Assembly (NCBI RefSeq): GCF_030056575.1
Contig: NZ_JASHHX010000002.1
Coordinates: 124,001 to 188,000, forward strand
Source of the DNA: Rhodoblastus sp. 17X3
Lineage (GTDB): Bacteria; Pseudomonadota; Alphaproteobacteria; Rhizobiales; Beijerinckiaceae
DNA length: 64,000 bases
Direction of reading: 5' to 3'
The notes under the pieces are model-generated. The model saw nothing but the letters and a program-made list of their open reading frames with translations, was not told the origin of the DNA and made no database searches. Below, one piece after another: positions 1 to 8,616 of the stretch. The translations under genes and the position numbers were made by a program. Numbering within the stretch: position 1 is the stretch's first letter; each line of letters begins with the position of its first letter.

Positions 1-2
1 CA

Positions 3-80
3 GCGATTGCAATGAAGGAACGTCGGATTGCAGAGGAGGAGAATGGCGATCCAGGTCAGGAGCCCGATGACGTAAATTGA
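3..80 (+). CDS. 3' end of an unidentified gene (partial)
   Basis: An open frame runs in from the left edge and stops with TGA at 78-80. It encodes 25 residues of a charged tail (AIAMKERRIAEEENGDPGQE, then PDDVN). The acidic, lysine- and arginine-rich composition is typical of a protein C-terminus, but the fragment is too short to assign a family. The upstream part lies outside the window. Confidence 0.4.
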   Translation, partial: AIAMKERRIAEEENGDPGQEPDDVN

Positions 81-879
81 CATGTTTTTTACCGCCGAAA
101 GGCGTCGGGCGCGGATTGTTTGATACGCGCGCGCCCGTCGCCGGGGCGTGGAAGGGGGTGACGGCATTCCAGTGGAAAGATACGCCAAAAGCATTTGGAC
201 CTCGTGGAGCCAATGGTCGCGAAATGCTTAATGCTGGTGAGCGCAAAAATTCCATTCCGATTTTTGGTCGTCCGCATAAGGAAAAGATTTTGGCGTCGGA
301 GTTGACATTTTGGGCGCCGGTGACTTTCGCCGGTCGAACTGGTCTCTCCAACTCTAACAGAACCGTCTTGATGCGTCCTTTATCGCCCAACGCCCAAATC
401 GGAATGGAATTCTTGCGCGGGCCGGCGTTATCAAGAATTTGAATTTACCCGAAACAGGTTGTGGAGCATTCCGAAATGCTGTTCGCACATGCGCAAGGAA
501 GCGGCGCGACGCGCCGGGTGGCGACGAGATTCCATCTTGAACAACTTTCCCGCCGCATCGATTTGCGTGTCGCCTATGATGTTGCCGTCGTTTTTGCCAC
601 GCTGCTCATCGGGGCTCTGCTTTGGCTTGCGTTGGCTCGCCCCATCCCACCGGGAATGAACCGGGCCTTCGAGCCAACGAGCTGCAGTTTCGTGGAGCGC
701 GAAGGGAGGCCGTGCGCGCCGACGCTCCTTTCACGTTGATCAGGGCAAATCACGGCGCGCACTTAGCGTATAAGGCTCCAGACAGAAAGGGGCGGAATGT
801 CGCCCTTGCGGCTTCGACTGCTCTATCGCCGGGACTGGCCACTCGATTAAGGACCGGTTATGGCGCAATCTCGTCATAG
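81..879. other. Gap without a supported gene
   Basis: No frame here combines a ribosome binding site, plausible codon use and a recognisable family. A short hydrophobic stretch (frame near 560-650, VVFATLLIGALLWLALA) could be a membrane-segment remnant. The stretch lies directly before a helicase that has lost its N-terminal half, so it probably contains eroded or rearranged DNA. Confidence 0.4.
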
Positions 880-906
880 CGTCACTGTCCGGTTTCCCGC
901 CGTATC

Positions 907-2535
907 TTGCCGTTCGGCCTTCGGATGGTGCGGTTCGACGCCGCCTATCACGGCCTGTCAAATGCAATCTGCGTATTCAGTCGGTTCCGTGCGACCCCGC
1001 CCAGCGTCGCCGGGCTTCTCAGCTTCGGCGTCGAGGCCCACTGCCTTCCAGAGGAACATGTCGGCTATAAGAAGTTGTTCAGGACGCGGCGCTTCAAGCT
1101 GGCCCCCGGCACAGGCCCCGTGATGGCGGCCTTCCATCCCTCGCCATGGCTGATCCGCCACACCGATCCTCTCGCGAAAGCCGGAACGACACTCGGCGCG
1201 GTTCGCAAGAAAGTTCGTCAGCAGATCATCGATGCCTTGCCGAAAGGCATCGCCGTCGAACGGGACACGGCGGCCTCTCGCAGGCGGCACAGGTCGATCG
1301 CAAAAACGCTGGCGTCCATTGAACGGATGCACGGCGCCGCAAAACTGACCGCGAAGGGATGGGAAAGCGTCGTCGGAAACGATCGCGCGGCGAAATCCGC
1401 TGTTCAAAAATGGCATCAGTCACCGAAGATCGACAGGCTTTCGCCGAGCGAGGTTTCCGACCTCGTAGATTATGCCATCGGAGCGCCAAGCGTCGCGCTC
1501 GGCCGGGCAATGTGGCGCCATGATCCGACGATTCTTGACGATTCGCGATACCCCGAGCTGGTCCAACTGAGTTGGCAAGGACTTCGCGCCTATCTCGACA
1601 ACCCGGTCATTCTGTCGTCGTTGCCTGGGAAGAACGCGGTCGAACAGGTCATGGGCGCGGTGGTCGATGGCGGCTTTGAAAGCGTGCTCGACGAACACTT
1701 TTGGCTTCGCGCCAAGAACCTCCAAGACGGTGTGGCCGGCCTTGCCAAGGACCTGATGTCCTCTCTCGGTCTTCGCGCTGGCGGGTTCAGCTTTCGTGGA
1801 ACCGGAGACAAGTCCGTCAAGATCCCGGTACGTTGCCACGTCGCCGTGCCCTTCGGCAACGCCGAATCCGAGCCGGTCGTCAAGGGCAAGGGAGGCGAGG
1901 CGCAAGCCGCCCCGGCTCGTCCCGACGAGGTGCGCCGAAGCTTCAACACGCCTTTCTGGCCGCATGTCTTGGCAACGACGTCCGTCGGGCAGGAAGGCTT
2001 GGATTTTCATCCTTGGTGCTCGCATGTCGTTCACTGGGATCTTTCTTCCAACCCGCTCGACATCGAGCAGCGCGAAGGCCGCATCCAGCGCTATGCGGGG
2101 CTGTCAATCAGACGCAGGCTTTCGGCGCTGCTGCGTACCGATGTGCTGAGAGATCCCGCCCTGACGAAGGCGTCTCCTTGGAAATGTCTGGAACGTCATG
2201 CGGAACGTCTTGTCGACGCGAGCGGACTCCGCCCTTGGTGGGGCCTCGACGGCGCCGAAATTCGCCGACATGTCTTCGAGCGTCCCTTTGGTCGTGACAA
2301 GGCCCGTTTCGATCAACTTCGCGAACAGCGGATGATCTATCGGTTGGCTCTTGGGCAGCCGAATCAGGAAGATTTTATCGACGTGCTGTCGCGCGGCGGA
2401 GAGGAAATTCGAATGCTCTTGCAACCTCTCGTTCTCGACCTTTCCGCGATGGGGCTTCGCCAACCGCAGACGCACGCCACGTATTCATCGGCAAAAGGCC
2501 AAGGCCAAGGATTGGAGATTGATGCTGAGGATTAA
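907..2535 (+). pseudogene. C-terminal lobe of an SNF2/RapA-like superfamily 2 helicase, N-terminal half missing
   Basis: The open frame encodes about 540 residues. Near residue 25 it has a motif that resembles the start of a helicase C-lobe (VFSRFRATPPSVAGLLSFGV). Around residues 355-395 it has motif V-like (ATTSVGQEGLDFH) and motif VI-like (QREGRIQRY) sequences. Walker A and DEAH-box motifs of the N-lobe are absent. An in-frame TAG at 877-879 blocks extension upstream, and the only starts nearby are weak (TTG at 907). Helicases of this class are usually around 1,000 residues and accompany nucleases in phage-defence clusters. The half-size length suggests a truncated, non-functional remnant. 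An alternative is that it acts with a separately encoded N-lobe outside the window, but none is visible upstream. It is followed on the same strand by nuclease and HEPN-like genes. Confidence 0.6.
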
Positions 2536-2838
2536 ATGTCGGAGGGCTAGTCGTGGAGCTGTTTCCAAGATTCGGACCAATGATCGGTGTCCCGGTTGCT
2601 CCAATGGCAAGGACAGGTGCCGTCGAATGCCAGCTAGGGCCAAATGCCTTTGGCCAGATCACCGGCGGGAAGCGCGACCGAAGAACCGGCATCCACTACA
2701 ATCTCGCCAACACGGCATCCCAGTCTGGCGGTTCGGCGGCGCGCAAGCGCCGTTGGCCAATGGCTCAACAAGTGGTAAACGCAACAATATCTTCCGATGG
2801 CCACGCCATTGAATGTGAATCTCAAGGCGCGTGGTTAG
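2536..2838. other. Gap with a doubtful small reading frame
   Basis: A GTG-initiated frame of 97 codons (2553-2846) would overlap the next gene by 8 bases (ATGAGTAG). Its protein has no recognisable motif and its codon use is unlike the flanking genes, so I do not call it a gene. Otherwise this is the spacer between the helicase remnant and the nuclease gene. Confidence 0.3.
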
Positions 2839-3887
2839 ATGAGTAGCTTAGACGAGATCACGAAGGACTATGAGGCCCTCATAAACTTGCCGGCTGACGC
2901 GGACGGCAATGCGAAACGCGCGCGAGGTTTTGCTTTCGAGCGTCTCCTCAACAAGCTGTTCATCCACGACAAGCTGGAGCCTCGTGCGGGATACAAGCCT
3001 GCGGGTGAACAGATTGACGGGTCGATTTATTTCGATGGCCGAATCTATCTACTCGAAGCGAAATGGCATGCCGATCCACTTCCTGCATCGACGCTCTATC
3101 AGTTCAAGGGCAAGGTCGACGGCAAGCTCTTGGGCACCCTCGGCATCTTCATCTCCATGTCGGGCTAGGTGACGATGCCGTCGATGCGCTCACGCTCGGC
3201 AAGGGGCTCAATGTCATCCTTGTCGATCGTGCAGACATGGACGCGGCCATACTGCGCCAGCATGGCATCAAAGACATTCTGAAACTTAAGTTTCGCAAAG
3301 CCGCCGAGGAAGGCGTGATTTATTTCCCAGTCGAAGGTGAACTCGTCACGGCCAGCGCAACGCGTACTGTTGAAATCGACGCCCTGCGCTTCGACGCTAT
3401 CACGGGTAGCGTGATGTCGATGCAACCCGTCCTGCCGGTCACGGCCGATCTCCTCATCGTTTGCGAGGGTGACTCCGATCGCGCCGCCATTGCCATACTC
3501 GCCGAACGCATCCTTGCTGCCGCAGGTTCGAGGCGCTCAATCAAAATCCTCACTGCAATGGGCAAGATCACGATCCCGAAAGTCGCCAACTCTTTGTGGA
3601 ACACGTTCCACACAGAGTCGAAGGTATTGATTGTGACCGATGCCGACAATGATCCCGCCGGTACCTTAGCGATGCTGCACAACGGCCTCGAATTCAACGA
3701 ATGGGTCGCGGCCATTCCGAATCCCAGCATTGAAACCTGGCTCGGCGTGAAAGTGCAGTTTGTGCGGAGGAAAGGCCAATCTCGTGCCAATATATGCCGC
3801 GACGCGGCAAAAACCCTCGACATCGACGCGCTTCGAGCGAGCGACGCCGAGTTTGCCCGCTTTTACGACGCCATCCTCGGACCATAG
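2839..3887 (+). pseudogene. Restriction-type nuclease with C-terminal TOPRIM domain, frameshifted
   Basis: The first frame (2839-3168) encodes a PD-(D/E)XK-like nuclease domain of the Mrr/restriction-endonuclease type: RGFAFERLLNKLF, then EQIDG and LLEAKWH as the D...ExK catalytic core. It stops at a TAG at 3166-3168. The protein continues in another frame from 3168 (GDDAVDALTLGKGLNVILVD) to 3887. Restoring one base after 3167 gives an uninterrupted polypeptide of about 349 residues reading SGYGDDAV across the join. The C-terminal half is a TOPRIM domain with the conserved glutamate (LLIVCEGDSDRAA) and the DxD motif (VLIVTDADNDP). Such proteins are expected to cut foreign DNA. The join lacks a slippery heptamer, so I treat it as a mutation or sequencing error rather than programmed frameshifting. 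The next gene starts 9 bases later. Confidence 0.65.
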
Positions 3888-3895
3888 ATAGTACT

Positions 3896-4474
3896 GTGCC
3901 CACAGTCGACGACGAGCATTATCGCACGCACATGGTCGGGATGGTCGAAGAGGGTTTCACGCTCGATCCGCCTGGCTATGAGCGATTGTCGGCTTGGACC
4001 CACATTCTAATGAACCTCTTCACGGCGCGTTCTAATTTCGAGCGCGTTAAAAATGCCCCCATTAAATTGGGCGAGATGGGGAATGCCGTCGAACAGCAGG
4101 CGTTCTTCGTCGCTGGTATAATCGCCTACTGCCGATGCTATGCCTCGACCGGCTCAGCAATTCCGAAACTCAATCCCAAGCAAGTCTATGTGGGCTCCGG
4201 CGACGGCATGGAGGTTCATGAGCGCTTGATGACCCTTCGAAACACTTTCGCCGCGCATGCCGATCGCAACGACCTCGTTCGCGTGACCCTCGCGGTTAAA
4301 GAAGACAAAGATCACGTCATTGTCCGTCATCTCCTGACGAGCGCCTTGCCTGTCCCGGAAATTCCTGATTTTCTCGGAGCTGTCGCTCATACAACGCACT
4401 ACGTGACCGTCGGCCTCAACAAGCAGCTCGATAAGATGGGAGAAAAAATCGGAAAGATAATCACGCTCGATTAG
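3896..4474 (+). CDS. HEPN-like protein of unknown function
   Basis: The protein has about 192 residues from a GTG at 3896. An ATG at 3932 is the alternative; an upstream ATG at 3794 would overlap the nuclease gene deeply and is unlikely. It is largely helical and carries LRNTFAAHADRNDL near residue 115, which fits the R-x(4-6)-H signature of HEPN ribonuclease domains. I see no signal peptide or membrane segment. It starts 9 bases after the nuclease-TOPRIM stop, so the two look co-transcribed. Many HEPN proteins in defence loci are toxins or RNases, which is the suggested role here. The family assignment rests on one motif and overall helical character and should be treated as tentative. Confidence 0.55.
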   Translation: MPTVDDEHYRTHMVGMVEEGFTLDPPGYERLSAWTHILMNLFTARSNFERVKNAPIKLGEMGNAVEQQAFFVAGIIAYCRCYASTGSAIPKLNPKQVYVGSGDGMEVHERLMTLRNTFAAHADRNDLVRVTLAVKEDKDHVIVRHLLTSALPVPEIPDFLGAVAHTTHYVTVGLNKQLDKMGEKIGKIITLD

Positions 4475-5470
4475 TCTCGACCTTGGCTTTGTTGGCCAAG
4501 CGAGAATGTCCAAAAGCGGCTTAACCAAACGGAGTAGCGAGTCGGATAGTTGGCTCCCAAAGACCTGCGATACATGCCCCGGATCCGTATATTTCCGGCT
4601 GTCTGAGACGGTTCCCGGCGCGACCTGCCAGTTTTGCTCGAATGGCGGCGATCGGGGTAACCACGCCCTCCCGCGCTATTACTTTCACACCCGATGAGCG
4701 CCACGCCTACCTATCCTATCCCAGCTCATGAAACGCTTCTTAACAATCGAGCCGACGAATGCACGCCCTCCAAGGCGTTCACGGGTCGTTAAGTTCGCCG
4801 GCGCCGAAAGGTTGCATTTCGTGGCGCCGAGCTGGTACACATCGCTGATACACTACCCAGTCGTGCGCGCTGGATGTGACGTTATTTCAGGTGGTTAGCG
4901 CTGAGGCACGGCGTGGTCGGCATCCTCCCGCCCCAGCAAAAACAGCAGTGACATTCAAACAATCCAATCGATTCAAACAGGGCAGGAATCGACGCCAAAC
5001 GGCGCGTCGTATTGGGAATAAAATTGGTTATATCAATGGTTATAATAATTTTTTCGAGATCGTTGAAGTTATTGAAGTTGTGATGCTTTATCGCGCTGCG
5101 AGCGGGTTCCCTCCACCCGCTCCATTTTGCCGGCGGCCTCGGCGCCGCCCACGGCGGAAGTGCGAGGCAGCGGCGCATCGCGAAAATAGATCCCGAAATC
5201 GACAATGGCCGCGTCATCGCCGACGCCGGAGCCGATCGCCGTGATTGTGCTGGAGACCGCATGGATCGCGGCCATTGCGGCCATCGCCGTGAAACGTTCT
5301 TAAAAATTCAAGGCTCGAACAGCTCGCCCGTCGTCGGGATTTGTGGCGCGTGGCTCAGCCGTGCCCCCGTCGAGCCTCGAAATCGTGACTGAACCTTAAT
5401 GCCGAGCAATCGTTCTAGGGGACGGGGGCTGATATCCGGCCAGAACGTCAAAACTGGAGCGAGGTTCACC
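4475..5470. other. Gene-poor, partly AT-rich stretch with short tandem repeats
   Basis: I see no convincing gene. Between 5020 and 5082 the DNA is AT-rich for this genome. It contains two GGTTATA copies 12 bases apart (5026, 5038) followed by two TTGAAGTT copies 9 bases apart (5063, 5072). A 7-bp hairpin with a 9-base loop (GAGCGGG/CCCGCTC, 5100-5122) follows at once. A short minus-strand frame ending at 5069 is possible but has no supporting signal. The stretch separates the decayed defence genes from the next genes and may mark the island edge. Confidence 0.4.
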
Positions 5471-5653
5471 ATGCAGGAAGTCGAGATCCATGATTACGCG
5501 CGCCGCCTGTTCAATGCCCGCGGGGCGAAAGCCGCTGCCGACGCCGCACAGAAAGCGCGATCCTGTGAGGAAAGCGGCAAAGCCGAGGACGCCGTGACTT
5601 GGCGGCATGTGGAGGCCGCTATCAAGCAGATGCTCGGCCCACGCCAAGGCTGA
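5471..5653 (+). CDS. Conserved small Rhizobiales protein, unknown function
   Basis: A 60-residue soluble protein beginning MQEVEIHDYARRLFNARG, with an alanine- and lysine-rich middle and WRHVEAAIKQM near the end. It resembles a short helical protein found widely in Rhizobiales, but no function is known to me. The start at 5471 follows a GGAG-containing stretch about 11 bases upstream. An upstream in-frame ATG at 5399 lacks such a signal. A hairpin overlaps the stop codon, suggesting a monocistronic unit. Confidence 0.7.
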   Translation: MQEVEIHDYARRLFNARGAKAAADAAQKARSCEESGKAEDAVTWRHVEAAIKQMLGPRQG

Positions 5654-5674
5654 CGGGCCGTCGCGCCCCGTCAG
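5650..5674 (+). terminator. Stem-loop at the end of the 60-aa gene
   Basis: CTGACGGG (5650-5657) pairs with CCCGTCAG (5667-5674) across a 9-base loop and overlaps the TGA stop. There is no U-run after it, so it is either a weak terminator or an mRNA-stabilising stem. Confidence 0.35.
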
Positions 5675-5727
5675 GGCCGCCCCGCGCTCGCGCCCCGGAT
5701 ATTCTGAACGGACGCCGGTCGACAAGG

Positions 5728-5748
5728 AAAACCCCGCACGGGGGTTTT
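5728..5748. terminator. Symmetric terminator-like hairpin
   Basis: AAAACCCC (5728-5735) pairs perfectly with GGGGTTTT (5741-5748) around a 5-base loop. The A- and T-rich ends give a U-tail in both directions, so it could terminate transcription bidirectionally. Part of the left arm can instead pair as CCCCGCA with TGCGGGG at 5754-5760. The rest of 5675-5988 holds no gene that I can support. Confidence 0.5.
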
Positions 5749-5988
5749 CACCCTGCGGGGCCGCTTCCCTGGCGGCTGTACATCCGGGCTCGCTATGGAC
5801 AGGGATCGTCAAAGCCCCTGCTTATGGTGAATGCGCGCCGCCGCCGTTTGCTGCGACCGCCAGCCTTCTGTCGATGGAGCTGACGGAATTTGCCGGCTTC
5901 GCGCCCGAAAATTGCCATTGTGGCGGTCATCATCAGTTCCGGGCCGCTTGGGCGCAGCCTCAATAATCAATTCTGTCCGGGAGGCGTC

Positions 5989-6267
5989 ATGACGCAGTTT
6001 AACGACTTGGATACTCTGATTGGCCGCAGGATTCGCCTCCGCAAAGTCCAGTTAGGGATTGAAGCGAAATCGCTCGCGGCGGACGTCAAAATTACGATGG
6101 CCCGTCTGCAAGCGTTCGAGGCGGGAACGGAGCGGATCGGCGCCGCGCTTCTGGCGGAAATTGCCGCGGCGTTAGGCGTGTCGTCGGCGTTTTTTTATAG
6201 CGCCCCTCGAACCGGTTTTTCACGGCGGCGCCAAACACAGGCCGATGGTCGTGCGGGCGCGCGTTGA
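5989..6267 (+). CDS. XRE-family helix-turn-helix protein
   Basis: A 92-residue protein consisting mainly of one Cro/C1-type helix-turn-helix domain: IGRRIRLRKVQLGI, then LAADVKITMARLQAFEAG as the recognition region, then IAAALGVSSAFFY. A basic tail rich in arginine follows. The ATG at 5989 is preceded by GGGAGGCGTC, a good ribosome binding site. It is probably a DNA-binding regulator. No toxin partner or divergent target gene is visible, so what it controls is unknown. Confidence 0.7.
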   Translation: MTQFNDLDTLIGRRIRLRKVQLGIEAKSLAADVKITMARLQAFEAGTERIGAALLAEIAAALGVSSAFFYSAPRTGFSRRRQTQADGRAGAR

Positions 6268-6473
6268 CATCTCATGGGCGGCGTCGGCCGCGAATTCTTT
6301 CTTGACCGAAACTGGTCCTGACAATCCCAGTGGGGTTTGAGGGCCCTCTGGCGTTGATCATTCAGCTCACGCCGCCAACGCGGTCAGAACGAGGCGGCGG
6401 CGTGCTGCCCGCGAGGGAATCCTCGCGAAAGCCTGCTGCGCCGACTTATGGCGATCTCTTGCAAATGGCGTCG

Positions 6474-6740
6474 TCAATGCGAGTCCGGGAAGAGGCTGTG
6501 CAAGGACCCATATTCGACGCGGTCTAATCGCACGGCGTCAACCTGGGAGCATTGTTCGAAAGCGTCCTGATTCGTCTGGCGCCGGGCCGAACATCCCGAG
6601 CGATCGTCCGCGAAGGCCTTTGCTTCCTCAGCCCTGACCTTGGCGTCTACATGGCTGATCCCAAGTCCGACAAATCCTAGAAGCGCCACGAAAAACAGAG
6701 CCGGAGCCCAGGTCTCCTTAAACGCGCGAATGAATTTCAA
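6474..6740 (-). CDS. Small single-pass membrane protein
   Basis: An 88-residue protein read from a TTG start with GGAGG five bases upstream. After a short basic N-terminus (KFIRAFKETWA) there is one strong hydrophobic segment (PALFFVALLGFVGLGI), followed by a charged soluble part with two cysteines (RSGCSARR, FEQCSQV) that could form a disulfide. The topology suggests an inner-membrane anchor with a periplasmic tail. I recognise no family. The ribosome binding site is the main support for the gene and its unusual start. Confidence 0.45.
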   Translation of the reverse strand: MKFIRAFKETWAPALFFVALLGFVGLGISHVDAKVRAEEAKAFADDRSGCSARRQTNQDAFEQCSQVDAVRLDRVEYGSLHSLFPDSH

Positions 6741-7111
6741 GCCCGCCTCCGTTTTATTGAGCCGCGGTCCGAATCGTAAAGCGGCGGCTTGGATCACCAG
6801 ATCGTCCTGTTTTCGAGACTGTCGCCCCTTGGCTGAACCGGCGATGAACGTGATTGGCCAGACCGAAGCTCAGCTGCGTCATCCGAGTTAACCGAACGGA
6901 GCGTTCTGCGCGAGCGAGGGAGGCCGCCAATGTCGCGTCGATCCTTGCATGCCGGGAACCATTCCGTGGATGGTCGAGCCGGAAGCGCTCGCGCAGCAGG
7001 ACGCCTGACAATAGATTCCTTGAGATTCCTTGGCTCGACGCTTGACAACCGCATAGAAATGTTCTCTGTTCGTTCCCGATGGCTTCGGCTGCGGGAAATA
7101 GGGGAAAAATC
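6741..7111. other. Intergenic stretch between divergent small genes
   Basis: Spacer between the minus-strand membrane protein and the plus-strand DUF2384-like gene. The long minus-strand frame through it continues antisense to the next gene and shows no family. I find no RNA gene or convincing promoter. Confidence 0.35.
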
Positions 7112-7651
7112 ATGTCGCTTGCGTTTGGCGTCGGCAATGGACCCGATATGATTGGCGCGTTGTCGGTTCCGCGCAGCTTGGGGCCGAGAAAGCATCGCGG
7201 CGCGGCTGCCGCCTTCTGGGCTGGCGCGCTTTCCTCGTCGCGCGATTTCATGGAACGCGCGACAGCGCTGCGCGGCAGCGGGCGATCGGCATTGGCCACC
7301 GGCTCTTCCCGGCGCATGGCGAAGAGGATCGAGGAAAACGAGATACGCGACGCATTCGCCCGCAACGCCGAGCTCGCAGGGCTCGCGGTCGAGGAGAGAT
7401 CAGTGCTGCTCGGAGACGCCTGCGAATTGTCCGCGGTCATCCTGGCGCTCGAGATCTTCGGCGCCGCGCTCGAGCTGTTCGGCTCGCCCGCCGCCGCCGT
7501 CGCCTGGCTGCGCGGAGAGAATGTCTCTGAACCTTTCAATGGCCGCGCCCCGCTGCGTTTGATGGCGGCCGACGGGCGGCTCGGCGTCGAAATCACCTTG
7601 CTTTATCTGCGGGCTCGGCTGCGCCTCACACGCCACGAGGTTGGAGCGTGA
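7112..7651 (+). CDS. Orphan MbcA/ParS/Xre-type (DUF2384-like) antitoxin-domain protein
   Basis: A 179-residue protein. The C-terminal 60 residues (ALEIFGAALELFGSPAAAV, then AWLRGENVSEPFNGRAPLRL) fit the toxin-binding domain of antitoxins that pair with RES toxins. The N-terminal part is rich in alanine and arginine and lacks a clear helix-turn-helix. The ATG at 7112 follows GGGGAAAAATC; an in-frame ATG at 7079 is the alternative. No RES-domain or other toxin gene lies next to it: the next gene is convergent and encodes a membrane protein. It may be a solitary regulator or the survivor of a toxin-antitoxin pair. The domain call is by pattern only. Confidence 0.55.
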   Translation: MSLAFGVGNGPDMIGALSVPRSLGPRKHRGAAAAFWAGALSSSRDFMERATALRGSGRSALATGSSRRMAKRIEENEIRDAFARNAELAGLAVEERSVLLGDACELSAVILALEIFGAALELFGSPAAAVAWLRGENVSEPFNGRAPLRLMAADGRLGVEITLLYLRARLRLTRHEVGA

Positions 7652-7692
7652 GATGCGGGAGCCTTAGTGTCTTGGCGCATAGGCAAGCGGCG

Positions 7693-8241
7693 TCAGTTCT
7701 GGGCCTTGCGGACCCGAGCGCGCAGACGCGCCAGCATCCCCATCAATCCGCCCTTGCCGGCGGCCGCGTCAATGCTGCGCCTGAGCGCTGAGAGCCGGGC
7801 GACGACGGCCGCCTTGTAGGGCGCGACAAATTGGTGGGCCTTGTCGCGCCAATAGATCACCAGCGCGTAAAAGCGCGCAAACCAGCCGATCGTGAGAAGC
7901 TTCTCGCGCGTGAGGTCGAAGACGAAAGCGATGAGGCCAAGGCCGACGAATTTCAGCGCGACGAAGGCGAGGGCGCCGCGCAGCAGGCGGCCATGCGCGA
8001 TCTCGTCCACTGCGATAATTTTCAGGGGCTCGATGACGGCGATGGGAATCAGGAACAGCAGCAGCGCGCCATAGGGCGGCAGGCGTGCGATCAAACGGGC
8101 GACGGCGTCCTTGAATTCCTGCCAGGGAATGTGGCGGGCCGCCCATCGGCCGAGCACGATCGTCTTGTCCCATAGCCAGGCCTCGATGAGGAAGATCACG
8201 GCGGCGAAGGTCAACAGGGCGTGTTTGAGGCGATGGGCCAT
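7693..8241 (-). CDS. Conserved membrane protein, unknown function
   Basis: A 182-residue protein with three likely membrane segments (ALLTFAAVIFLIEAWLW near the start, YGALLLFLIPIAVIEPLKII, and ALAFVALKFVGLGLIAFVF) and a basic cytoplasmic C-terminus. Similar proteins occur across Rhizobiales without a known role. The ATG sits at a clear coding start; the preceding bases carry no strong ribosome binding site. It is transcribed alone, convergent with the DUF2384-like gene. Confidence 0.65.
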   Translation of the reverse strand: MAHRLKHALLTFAAVIFLIEAWLWDKTIVLGRWAARHIPWQEFKDAVARLIARLPPYGALLLFLIPIAVIEPLKIIAVDEIAHGRLLRGALAFVALKFVGLGLIAFVFDLTREKLLTIGWFARFYALVIYWRDKAHQFVAPYKAAVVARLSALRRSIDAAAGKGGLMGMLARLRARVRKAQN

Positions 8242-8616
8242 CTGGCTTTTTTTCCGATCGTTTCCGACGCCTTATATCATCACGGCGTCCCGGTCGCTGC
8301 TGTTTCCGGCGCGGCTCGGCGCTGCGTTTGGCCTTCAGTCAGCTGCCCGGGCCGTGCAGGCGGCTGATACGGTGTCAGCGACTGGCTGGCCCCAGCTGGC
8401 TATGCAAAAGCGGCTGCCAAGGCCGTGCCGGCCAAGCATATGTCTGCCTGCATTTCAGTCCTGGCCACTAAGGCGCGGCGGCGACTCCGCACGCATCAAA
8501 GCGGCTGGAATAAAGTAATAACGATATGAAATATCGAAAGTATCACCGCAGTGGCGCTTTCCCTCCCTGGCCGCGCGCCCGCATGGCGGATTGCCGAGGC
8601 CGCGCTTCGCAGGGTC
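8242..8616. other. Intergenic stretch
   Basis: Between two minus-strand genes: the stop of the exporter permease and the start of the small membrane protein. A short AT-rich patch (8515-8545, GATATGAAATATCGAAAGTATC) could be a promoter, but no pair of -35/-10 elements is compelling. No gene or RNA is supported. Confidence 0.35.

Noticed and set aside
2553-2846. Small gene overlapping the nuclease start
   Set aside because: No motif, poor codon use and only a weak GTG start; the overlap alone is not enough.
3160-3172. Programmed ribosomal frameshift
   Set aside because: No slippery heptamer or downstream pseudoknot is evident; a missing base explains the data better.
5100-5122. Hairpin resembling a tRNA 3' end (attachment-site candidate)
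   Set aside because: The loop has 9 bases instead of 7 and no cloverleaf can be built upstream.
5069-5284. Minus-strand 71-codon frame
   Set aside because: It has a plausible composition in its first half, but it runs through the hairpin and lacks a binding site or known family.
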